64,000 nt of DNA from positions 1,426,001-1,490,000 of the forward strand of contig MU385710.1 in assembly GCA_022497155.1 (NCBI GenBank), written 5' to 3'. Positions 22,459 to 33,596 of the stretch are shown here, one piece after another. Origin of the DNA: Whalleya microplaca (Eukaryota > Ascomycota > Sordariomycetes > Xylariales > Xylariaceae). The number at the start of each line of letters is the position of its first letter. The stretch's first letter is position 1. The translations under genes were made by a program, and so were the position numbers. The notes under the pieces are model-generated. The model was not told the DNA's origin. It saw only the letters and a list, made by a program, of their open reading frames with translations, and did not search any database.

Positions 22459-25400
22459 TCACCGGCCTCCTCTCCGCAGGCCGAGTCCGCCGCCCGGCGT
22501 GTGCACGGTGCCGGGACTGAACATGCCGAAATTATCGACGCCGCTCATGCCCGAGCCCAGATCGTGGCCTATCTCCGGCGGTTCCATATTGAAGGGCATG
22601 AACCAGGCAGACGAGGGCTCGTTCGCGAACCCGGCGGCATGGATGTTTTCCTGACCGCCCGAGACGTCGCTGGATCCGGCATTTGATCCATTCGCATGGT
22701 GACCACCGCCGCCGCCGCCTCCGCTCGCGCCACCCCCGTGGCCGGCGGCCAGGGCGTCCCAGTCCATGAGGGCCTCGGGCCCGCTGATCGTCGAGGGATC
22801 CAACCCGCCGTACGCGTTGAAGACGAGCTGGCGGTCGAGCTGCGGCAGTATTCCCGCGGCATTGTTCGAGAGCGAGAGAAGGTCTTGGTGGTTATAGAAG
22901 GTCTGGTGTTGGTGTCCGTGACCATGCCCGTGTCCATGGTGCCCGTGCTGGAACCCCCCGAGCGTGACGGGGCTGATGGGAGAGAGTGCGTGGTAGTTTG
23001 CTGCTGCGTTTTGTGAGCGTGCATGCGCTATAGATCTGGTATGGAAGGAAGTCGGCCCACTGGTTTGCCCGCCTAGGCGGGAGTAGTTGCGCTGTGCCTG
23101 TTGGTGTTGCTGGATGCGTTGGATCTGTTCAGGTATACTACTGGCGTTGAGGTCAGTGAGGAGGGGTTCGAGCTGTTGCTCGCCCCGTGAGGATATGCTG
23201 CCTTTCTTCGCCAATGATTTTCGCTTCATGAGCTGTGGTCTACTAGAACCAGCATTTTCTCGTACCTCACCTGTACTCTGCGGTGGTGAAAGTTGTGTGA
23301 AGAATTCCTCAACCGTGTGGAGTTCAGGCTTCTGCTCGAGCACTGCATCTTCGCCCGACTCTTTCTTCTTGAAGGAGGCCGGTTCGACAAACTCTGCCTG
23401 CGATACACCGTTGGGGTAGCGATCGAACCAGTCACCGTACTGGAATATTGGCGATGTCGTCGAGCCTTCATTGGCAGGTGTACCTTGCCGTGCAGCATCG
23501 GCACATGTCTTGTACTGCTCACGTAGATTTTCTGCCATGAAATGAAACATCCCCCAATACCGCTTCATCCTCGAAAGAAACTTCACATTAGTGGCCAGAT
23601 TCTTCTTTGCGGCTGTCTCCACGGCTGAATTCCCGGAGAATATGCCAAAAATATGAACGGTGCTAGACAGGAATGCGCAGTATCCAACAAACGGTGCTGC
23701 AACCATGTGATGTTCCGCATCTTTCAGCAACTCGGATATCCGGTTCGCGGCGGCGAACGCTTTCGACCCTGCTTGCGTGATGAAGGATTTCGGCACGTCA
23801 GCCTGTGAATTGCCGCTTGGAGAAGATACGGCAAATCGATTCATAAACAGAATGTTCTGCTGGATCGATATGTGCAAAAACAAGAACTGGTTTGCCATCC
23901 CTTCAGTATGGTGGAGGTGGAGATTTTCAGCACTATATTTTAGACCATCTGGCAAGCTTTCACCAAAGTCTTCAGCCTGTTTAATTAGTTTGGCGTACTC
24001 CGAATTAGTTTCCCACATTATACGCTCGTCTGAGTCTTTCCCTCCTTGGTTCAAGAAATTAATTATTTTCCCCCATAGAGCAATAGCGCGGACCATGTAG
24101 GCTGCAACGCCCATATTATCTTTAGCGTCGGAGAGCTGCCCTTCATCAGTCGGAACTGGATGGGGAACTTGGCCTTGCAGGTCCTCTGTAGGTCCTGGCA
24201 TATCAAGCTGAAAGAGCTTCTCTTTAATTGGTAGTTGAATCTTGACGGTCTCTTCCTTTATGAACATTGGCCTGTCCGTTCCCGACGAGTTGAACCTGTC
24301 CATCATGAAACAGGCCCACATCGTACGCCTTCGGACCTCACGGTCGATAAAGCTAAGCTGCGTGGTTGAGTTTAGCCGCATGGGGTCATATTCGAGGTCC
24401 TTGTGTAACTGTAGTGCAAACGCCATTCGGATAGCCTGGCCACCCAGAGACCAACTCCGCCCTCCATGACATGTACCGAATTCATGCAAGCCGAGAAGTA
24501 ATAGACACGTTAAGACCGTAATATTAGGCCATTCGTAGCGTCTGGTGACGATATCCCGAGCTGGCGCTGCCCATTCTTCTCCCCGGAGGAAGTTGTTCGT
24601 CATGGCGAATTTCGGATGAGTAGAGAATCGCGCAGAAACTGCACAAACAGACAATACCAGTACTGGGGGTAATGTCCCAGCTCTGTAAGTAGGGAAGAAA
24701 ATGATCAGCTCAAACTGCATCAACGGATTAGGCGGAGCGAGCGCACGTACTTTAGTTTCCTCATATAACTGGGTTTATGGAGAAGGTGATAGGCTTGACC
24801 GTAGATGTTTTCGAAAAACACATCAGCCAAATGTTCTTGGAGATCCTTGGGCGGCAAAGCCTCTACACCTTCATATAGCAGCTTGCTCTCCTCAGCTTCT
24901 TGCACTTGCAATGACGTTGGCTTGCCCGACCCGTCCATTTTAGCTTTCGATGGCGTCCTAGCCCAGTGATCTAATTCTGCGCCGAACGCTTCATCCGCAC
25001 CACGCTTTTTGGACGTTTGTTTCCCCGTAGTAAGGCTTCCCGGGATGGCAGGCTTGACAACACCTCGAACAACATTGCTCGCCGATGCTTCCTGCTCTGA
25101 CTTAGGCATTATCTTAATGATCCGATCTTCCATCCTCTTTAGTCGCTTATCCAACATGGCCATATAGTCGGTCCTAGGGGCTGCTTTTCGTGTCGTGACC
25201 TTGTATACACAGGGAATCCGAGAGCGAAGGCAATGCTTGCACGCGGGCTTCTCCCCTGAACAACGTATCTTCTTCCTTCGACAAGCGATGCAGGCCAGGG
25301 GTAATCGTTTTCTTTCCTTCCCCGCCTTTGTCTTCAGCTCGCTCCAAGCCGGTGCCGGATCTGATTTGTTCTCCTTTAATTTCCCCCCAAGGTCGGTTCC

Positions 25401-25907
25401 GTCACCAGGCGCACTTGTTGATAGTCCAAATTCATCCGACATATTATCCTCTAGAGAATTAGCGCCCGCGTGGGTACTCTCTTGACTCTCATCTTCAGAT
25501 CCATCCATGCTGTGTCGTCGATTCTGCGAGGGATCGATCATGGTGTACCCAGCGCTTTGAGGTCCTGATGCCGTCGAATCCTTTCGTTCACCCATAGACG
25601 AAATTGAGCCGTGGCCCGGCGTCGCAAAGAGATCGTTCGCATGGTCCTCTAGCGTGATCATTTGGCTACCGTCGGAGATCTCCTGAAACGAGAATGGAAA
25701 GTCCGGAAATTGGGACGCCTCGATTAAACCATGCGAAGAAGTATCATTTGCAAGGCCGTCATGCTGGTTGTCCAAGGAAAAGCCGTTTAAGTCGGTCGAC
25801 TCAGCTGGCTGGAGCTGGCGTTCCGCCTTGGCGGCGGATTGTGAGGAGGCATCGACATCCCCGGATGGGAACGACTGGCTATTCAGGTGAGGTTGACTAG
25901 GTGACAT
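22459..25907 (-). CDS. Zn(II)2Cys6 fungal transcription factor
   Basis: Two exons, 24751-25907 and 22459-24682, give 1126 residues; the 68-nt intron is GTACGT...TTACAG. The binuclear zinc cluster ACIACRRKKIRC, then KPACKHC and RIPC (six Cys, about residues 206-233), is followed by a basic linker and a short coiled coil (YMAMLDKRLKRMEDRIIKI). The fungal-specific regulatory domain starts around residue 360: FFENIYGQAYHLLHKPSYMR, LLLLGLHEFGTCHGGRSW, GGQAIRMAFALQLHKDL. The N-terminus is acidic/Ser-rich; the C-terminal 300 residues have Gln, His and Gly tracts (HGHHGHGHGHGHQH) typical of activation regions. An in-frame ATG 25 codons upstream (25982) is possible; 25907 was chosen for the normal N-terminus MSPSQPHLN. 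The target genes cannot be read from the sequence. Confidence 0.9.
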
Positions 25908-28900
25908 TGCTTGGGTATTGGCGTGTTCGGCCGTGGAAGAGGGAAGGATCAACAGCGCCAGCGTTACCCTCTGCGGTCGCAATACGTCTTGCGGTTTGGA
26001 GAAGACTACGATAGACTTGGCCCCGCGCGACCGGATATTTCGATCTCGCCCTCAGCCGGCCGGGAAAGAGAAAGCGGATACCCCAGCGTCGTGTGAGAGT
26101 ATACCATGACACAGGGAGATGGAGTCCGATGTTCAGGAATAGGCTCCAAGGAGACGATGGAAAGGCCCAGCTCGAATAGGTGTCTACGGTACGACGGCGA
26201 ATGGCGGATAATGGTAGTGTAACAGGGTGCGCGCCGGTTGGATAAACGTCTCTTTTAAGAGGGTGAAGACTCGCCTGCAAGAGCTTTGTGGAGCGTGAGC
26301 ATTCGGGGCGGATATTGTGGGGTAAGCTAGCCAGTAGTTGATGGAGATATGTGGGTGTGTGGGCATGAGGATATGTGGATAGATGGATAGATATGTACGT
26401 ATTTACGTAGTAGTGTGTACATATATATGGAAAAGGGTTATGTATGAGTGTACCTTAGGTGCAGTCGGTACAGCTACACCACACATATACGTGCAGTGCA
26501 GTATCGGTGGAATATTTCAGCGGTACCTAGGTAGACAACGCGTCTGACTCCTGGTTTCTGCTTTGCGAGAGAGTTAGCCGCTCCTCGACGGCGTAGAACG
26601 AGCCGGTATGTCAGGAGAGATCGAGACGGATAGGTGGAAGTGAGGAGGCATTGGATAACTAATGATCGAGCCCAGGGCCGGTCTCCAGGAGCAGAAGCAG
26701 AATTATTTTTGAAAGGTTAAAGCGGTGTATCCTATTATTAGGAAAGAGAGGAGGCTTAACTACTAGTAGTTGTATGTAGGTTTAAGCACCTGGCTATACA
26801 TAGTAGTGATGAACTGGACTATTCTGGCCACTAGCCTATAGCCTCCCTATCTGTTCAAGAGGTTGAATCTGAGGTGGGTCTTCATCACGGTGAAGATACT
26901 ACGTACCTCACTGAAAAGGGACAGGGGGGCCAATTCAAATACCTACTGATTGACCATGCGAGCTTCATCAATCGTTGGTAAGGCTCACGTCCTTCGTCAT
27001 ATTTCTTCTACAGTAGATGGTTCAGCAGGGAGTTGGAACATAATACCGAGATTTCCCCGTCCACTTCTACTATGTATAGGTATATACATGCATACTATAC
27101 TAGTACGCAATATACAAAGTAGTAGTCTGTAGACACGTGGGCATTGTCTAAATCGATACTTATAAATCGATAGCTGCGTACGAGCTTACTTATCCCCCAG
27201 GGTGTATGCGCAAGATGAGTGCAGGCTGACAAAGTATGAGAACGTCAGGACTGAGGAGGGTATGCCAAGTTGATATGCGTACTGCATGAAAGTTGCGAAG
27301 TTTAGAATGCACGACATCCATCCAACGTGAAGGGTACGGTTGCACCTAAAACGCGCGTACACTGCTATCACAGATGAAGAACTGCAGTAACAAGTCGTTG
27401 TTTGACATTGATTTCAACGGTCTCGTACCACGTCGAGGACCCTTGTTCTTCGAGTGACATCCATGATCGCCATGGTAAGAGTGTGCCCGCATGTCCAGCG
27501 GGTGTGTATCACTTGATCTCAAGCCCGGGGGATATCTAGGTAGGATACTCAATTGCACCACGCCCTTGGTGGAGAGGAGGTACACAAGCATCGCGATGAA
27601 GAGATGGGAATTGACTGTGGTGTCAATCGTGATTGATAAATGAAGGGACGGACTGGCTGGCTGGCTGGCTGGTTGGTTGAACCGTGGTTCCAGTCCGGGG
27701 TTTTAGTGCGTGTGGCTTTTGTGGGGACAGACTGGGTGCAGCTTGGCTTGCTTGGCTCAAGTCAGGGGTCCCCTGCATTATTTGGATTAGCGTATGATCT
27801 ATGATTTTCTGAGGCGGGTATCATCCACCCCCTCTCCTATTGTCCTATTGTCACCTCTCTTCAGCGTTGATGAATACTTCGGAAAACATCGTCCTCCGTG
27901 ATGGATGCATGATGGATGCATTACCAACTCGACCAATAGCAAAACGTGACATTGCCTGTGTGCTGAAAAGCAGGAACAAACCGAAACAAGCCGACCAGAT
28001 ATACATACATCCTGGCAGCACCTGGACAGCAATGACATGATATGATCGATTATGCACAAATTTTACTGATGATACCGTGAAGAGAAATAATTGATTCAAG
28101 GCTGCCTGAAGCTTTATTGTCTTATTAAACAGTTCTCTTCATTTGCAGCTGCGAGCGGCTAAGCTCAATTGGCCCTGTCAAAGCTCTGGCCTCGTGCGCT
28201 GAAGGGTTCAAGGTTTAGAGGAAACAGGGGTTCATATTTTAAAAAGAAATACGTGATTGGTGCTCGGCCATTTTTTGTCCGACGCCCCCAGTGCAGGTCT
28301 CATAGGTCCACATGATCCTGTGCTCCCTGGCTCCCTGCTTGCTGTCCTGGCCTGGCTGGCTCTCCTTGCCTGCTTGCGCTGCGGTTGCTTGCATATTTCT
28401 GATTTCAACCAAATACTCCCAACAGGACTTGATTGGGCTTCACCCTGAGAACCCCCATCCTCATCTGGGCGATCTCGAAACGTACGGGTTCTCTCCAACC
28501 TATATGACTGATAATCTTAGCAATATTCGATTGTCTTTGTCAAGCATCTTAACAACAGATCCGGACATCCACACCAGCGATCTCTACCTGATCTCTACCT
28601 CACAGCACCACGCTGCCACGACTACGTACACAGTGGAACAGGAAGCTACCCGCGCTAACGAGGATGGCTATGTGAATACTACCAAACCGCAGCTCATCCT
28701 GCCACTACCAACCTTAAATTGAAAATATTGAAACTGCGGATGATCACTGCTACTTCCGCGTCCAGATTATCCTGGTTTTCCTAACTTAAATCGGCCATGG
28801 GCCCTGGCCGTAGTGCCCTTTGAGCTTGCCCTTGCCCTTGACAGCCTCGACCGATGGACGAGGCAGGCTGGCAGGCTGGCAGGCAAGCGAAAACATACAT

Positions 28901-30803
28901 ACATATAATGGTTGATGTTGTCCTCCAATTTTACGCATACGTTGAGCCTCTCAACATTGCAGGGTGGACTCCGGTCCAGGAACGCACTTCGGCGAGGTTG
29001 TGACACCACACTTGACAGAGAAATGCCGTTATCAATCTTCCATATACGAACACCAGATACTCAAAGGAGGTGCTTGAAACTATTACCTACGCACACCCTC
29101 CTGGAATTACCCAGTTAAGGGCTTCATAAGGCTGACATGAGCGTTTCAATCCGCCTCGGGAAGATAGTGACGAAACTGGACCTGCAACCATTTCCTGTTT
29201 AGAGTCTGACCTATCTTCCGCTGGTCCTGGCCATTATGTCAATATTTGTTTTGCTCATCTAGAGTAATTTCCGGGCAAAATCTGCACCAAGGGGGATCAT
29301 AGCTGGCCTACAAATAAGGTTACCCAAAGCCGCATGACAAGCTGTCGCGCTTTATTACCCCCAGAAAAGTACCGTTGCATCCGCCAGAGCGAGCGCGTCG
29401 AGAGTAACCTCGCGGGGATAGTATCAAGTTTTTCAAAGTACCTAGATATCTCTCAAACAACTTATATCCAAACCCAGTGGTCTCGATAGTCAGGAAGTAT
29501 GAGCAAACCGAGGGACTTCTTTATATCCATTATTTACCAGATGATACGAATATGTCATGTCCACTATATATTTCTGCCTCTCTTCACTGGTGCTTGAGCT
29601 TTCTTGTTATATGTAGAGACGGTACTGTCTACCTAGGTATCTCGGAACTTTGATACCATACGTCTTATTCACTTGGTTCGGACGCTCCCAGACCCACTAT
29701 AAATGCTTTGTCGATTATCGAGCATGAATATGCATCCCAGGGTTGGTCGATAGCGGGTAGTCTCGCCTTTCTTATTTTGCAGTTGGATATCCTGGGCTTT
29801 ACTAAAGCAAGTACAACTCATGACCGTTTCAGTTCCTGCCAGTACACTTCACAGGCGCCTAAGGATGACGTCTCGGTAGGTAATCTTTGCCACTGTCGCT
29901 TAAAATGAGAACTTAATCTAGTCTCGAAATGCAAATCAAGAATGAATGAACGGATTTGCAGGCACATGATATCTCTATATTTCCTGAATTATTATGTACC
30001 TCGGTCTCTGCCCAAAGGCTACAGCTGTGAGGGATAATCCAACGCCAATATGAGGCGTTTTTTTATCTCTCCCTCACAGGTCACAGCTCGAATCATACCT
30101 CCTTGCTGTCGGTTTGGTGGTTATTAGACTTCCTGATCTGTCCCAACGCGAGGCGAGGTGCGCCTTGTGCAGGGTCTCACTGCATCCTCTATCGTCTCTG
30201 GTCAGGATGCCGAGACAAATCCACGAACCTGATGGCACGAAAGCTTTCCCTGGTGTAGATTATCTATAACCATTTCTCTAGCGAACCCTAGAAGAAGCAG
30301 GCGCCCGAGACATCATTGTACATCGACTCGGCCCTTTAAAGAAGCGATTCCAGCCCAGAACTCTATCGAATTGGATGGCGAAACGCCCGAAAGGGCGGGG
30401 AGGACCTGCACATTCCGCTTAATGTGTGCGCTACGTATTTTGCCGCTCTCCCCCCAATTAGCTGCGCAGAACAGTCATGGAATACTTCGAAAGCCATCTA
30501 TCTCAACAAATGTGGGCAGTGCTTCTAGTGACGAATTGGATATCATGGGAGAATAGGAACGAAAGTTAGGCTACGTTGGTCCCGCTGTTTAGCTCATATT
30601 TAGCTCCAGCCTTATTGACCGCGGATGAACTACCAAAGGCCCAATACAGCAGAAGCTCATGTGTCTTTCGCATGAATCGTATTTCATGTACATATGTACA
30701 TGTTCGTTGGGCACGCTATTTAGGGACTATTTCGAAAGCCTCATAATTAACTTCGTATCAGACCTTCAAGCCACATGTATATACATACTCATTCCCAACT
30801 AAA

Positions 30804-30921
30804 TGTGCAGGTATCGGATAGCAAGAGGCCAGGAATAGGTGTATTAAGGATGATGGAGGTCTAAAGCTAGCAGCCTAATTTTCCCTCTTTTGTGTGCCGA
30901 ACGCTTTGACCACCTCACACA
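30804..30921. repeat. 118-bp terminal direct repeat, left copy
   Basis: Starts TGTGCAGGTATCGG and ends GACCACCTCACACA, so the ends are TGTG...CACA as in retroelement LTRs. Identical over all 118 bases to 31468-31585. Confidence 0.85.
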
Positions 30922-31467
30922 CTGCCACAGCGCCCACAACGCGAATGCCCCCATTCGCAACGCCGAAGACCAGGACGTCGGCGTTACCACTATACGTACA
31001 AACTAATCACTGAACTTTCACTTCACTTAATACGATATCCGACGGCGACACCATTGACCACTCTATCCTCCCCATTCACGGACCATTTACCTAACAGCCG
31101 AAAACCACAATCCTAACACAGCGAGGAACACCAACCCGACCGCGACCGCTTGACCACGCAGGGAATCACGGTTATCGCACGTAATTGAATGACCCCGGTA
31201 GAACGATGATGAACGGTAGATGAATGTTGGAATGATGAAGATGAGATGGGATCTGGTAGGCCTTTGGGACAAATCAGAATCTGATGAACTTCCGGTAGAG
31301 TTGGTTTGTTTTTTGGTAGATAATTGACGGCACGACGAAGCGACGGCGACCAGACGAGAGACGAGGCCGCGGACAATAATAACAAGGTGTATTGACAATG
31401 AGATCTAATTGACTGATTGATAAGACAGGCCTTTTCGACTTGCTATCCCTGCTGAGCTCGCCAAAAG

Positions 31468-31585
31468 TGTGCAGGTATCGGATAGCAAGAGGCCAGGAAT
31501 AGGTGTATTAAGGATGATGGAGGTCTAAAGCTAGCAGCCTAATTTTCCCTCTTTTGTGTGCCGAACGCTTTGACCACCTCACACA
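31468..31585. repeat. 118-bp terminal direct repeat, right copy
   Basis: Exact copy of 30804-30921, offset by 664 bp. Sequence identity ends abruptly at both borders (A/G before, C/A after). Confidence 0.85.
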
Positions 31586-33596
31586 AAGACGCATCTAACT
31601 CCTATTATCAACTTGCTGACAATCATAGAGTCAGCAAGACATCTGGGAATACAGACCACTCATCATTTTTTCGTACCTCAGCCCCTAGATCGTTGAGGTG
31701 ACAAGGGGATAATGATTGCAACGCATTGTCCCAAGGAGACCGGCTGGGTTTCTTGGTGTTCGCTGACTGTCGTGGTTACCTAATGCCAATGCTATGTGTC
31801 CCCCGAGATCTGAGGATCTGAGCAAGGTGATCTCTGTGGCACGTTCGCTCCATATAGCTAATCGGCGTAAAACTCCACGGTTCTGTACTCGATACTACAC
31901 CAAATTTGTAATTATATCATGGTTTCTGTTCTATACTGTCTGTCTTTGAATACCTTCATCTGTCTATGTTTCATCTTACAATAAATAGCTTAGTGAACTA
32001 GTAAGACCCGACAGCTCTGTTGCATATGGCAGGATGTAGCATATAGGTAGTGTATAACTCGAAAACACAAGCCATCGTCTGATTCCTCCCTTTTCCATCC
32101 CATTCTATCACATAAGACAGCAGTTTCCAGAGCATGTATGTATGTATGTACGTGGCACATGAACCAACAACAACCTTAGCAACACAGTCGATGAACACAG
32201 ACATACAGATCTTCGTGCTTCCCTCTGTAATCCTCGGCCTAGATCCCGCATTTGTCCCAGCACGCACATACATACACACATACATAACATGCTTACTGGA
32301 CAGGTTCGGGCTGTTTGTGAGTCGTATCCTGCCCTCGGGCGCAGGCATACGGCACGTCGTTGTACCGTGTACGCGTGCATGCGTCCACGGGCCGAGATCT
32401 GGTGGCGCGGAACTTTGTGTTGGCGCTGCGTACATGTGAATGCTCTCAACTCGGCTCTCGGTCGTCGGATTAAGAATTGACTCGCTTTCGTTTCGTTTTG
32501 CTGGTTCTATCATCCTATGGTGCTGTCCTGTCCCGAGTCTAGCTACCTGCTAGGTAATCATAGTAAGTAGGCCGCGGCCAGCTACGCATTTACATAATCC
32601 GCGCCTGTAATATGATGTTCGTCGTGGATTTAATAGAGTCTATAGTGTATTTTGTGTATATAGTATGTGGGCGGGTCTTGGTTGGCAAATATTGTCAATA
32701 ACTAGAACCCAAGTGGTCACCGACTAACAGCGTGAGGATCCTTCCCCTGGACATGTTATTAAGGTAGATAGATATATAGAAGACACGATGCTACCTCATG
32801 GTAAACGTAATTGCGCCCAAGAATTTATGCCAAAATAGCCGTTAGCCTCAGTCCCATGGGACAGACACGCCGTCTAGGCAGAGGAGCCAGGGTTTAATCT
32901 CGTTTGTTGGGGTAGTCAATGCAAGGCAGACGGTGTTGGTCTCCTATTCGGATGGAATCCAGTCAAGTAAGCCTGCACGTAACTTTTGCTGGCTATCTCA
33001 GGAGAGATTAGTTGTAGATGCTGGTGAGTATCTTATATACCTAACTTAGGGCAAGGTAAACCCTTGCTCATTGCGCATCGATCGCGACAGGCTTGAAATA
33101 TGCAAGTCTCGCAAATAAGAGCGAGAGAAAACCATTGCCTGTCCCGCCAGATCGTCGTCTCTGGGGCCCTTCACTATATGTGCTCGTAGTCAAGAGAGCT
33201 CTAACACCGGTGAGGATATCAAGCTCCGGAACTCAAGTAAAGCCCATACTTCCCCATCTCCCAATGCAAAAAGGAAGAGAACCATCACGATATATGAGAA
33301 CATGGATGAAACACCAGGGTAGACACATTATGTATATATATTGCAACAACGGCTATCATCAACCGTGAGTGATCCAACGCAGGTATCGAAAACAGAACAC
33401 CGATCTTCTATCCCTCCTGAACGCCATACATGCATGCAATGCTCTCTCCTCCACCTCCACGGACGAAGTTCAAACAATGCGCGCTCTTACTCTCCTCCAT
33501 CGCTTGAAAAACAAGACTTGTACTACATCTTCCACAGATTTCTTCCCCTTTTTTCCTTGGATCTCCTCTCTCTTGAAGCTTGCTTTCCTTCTCCTA

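Larger units (their letters stand above)
30804..31585 (-). mobile_element. LTR-flanked miniature retroelement (TRIM-like), 782 bp
   Basis: Two identical 118-bp direct repeats with TG...CA ends enclose 546 bp without gag or pol. On the minus strand, TGGCGAGCTCAGC starts 5 nt after the repeat, in the place and with the TGG start of a tRNA primer-binding site; this suggests minus-strand orientation. No convincing polypurine tract is seen before the other repeat, and the flanks (CTAAA / AAGAC) are not a target duplication. TRIM elements (short LTRs, no coding) are the best fit. An ordinary segmental duplication of 118 bp is the alternative. The internal 103-aa frame (31087-31398, minus) resembles nothing I know. 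Confidence 0.6.
25908..33596. other. 7.7-kb gene-poor region with one retroelement-like unit
   Basis: No gene with recognisable family features between the Zn2Cys6 gene start and the separase stop. The first 1 kb is probably the promoter and leader of the Zn2Cys6 gene. It contains a (CTGG)n run at 27653-27672, GGCAGGCT repeats near 28863-28882 and the LTR-flanked unit at 30804-31585. The longest frames (136 aa at 28312-28722; 171 aa at 31998-32513) are low-complexity or T-rich and look accidental. Confidence 0.6.

Noticed and set aside
28312..28722. 136-residue plus-strand frame in the gene-poor region
   Set aside because: Hydrophobic start could be a signal peptide, but the rest has no conserved pattern, no matching intron signals and Thr/Ser-rich composition; too weak to call.
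28795..28860. Minus-strand frame that reads VEAVKGKGKLKGHYGQGPWP, looking like the end of a real protein
   Set aside because: Only about 25 codons look protein-like and no upstream exon could be found.
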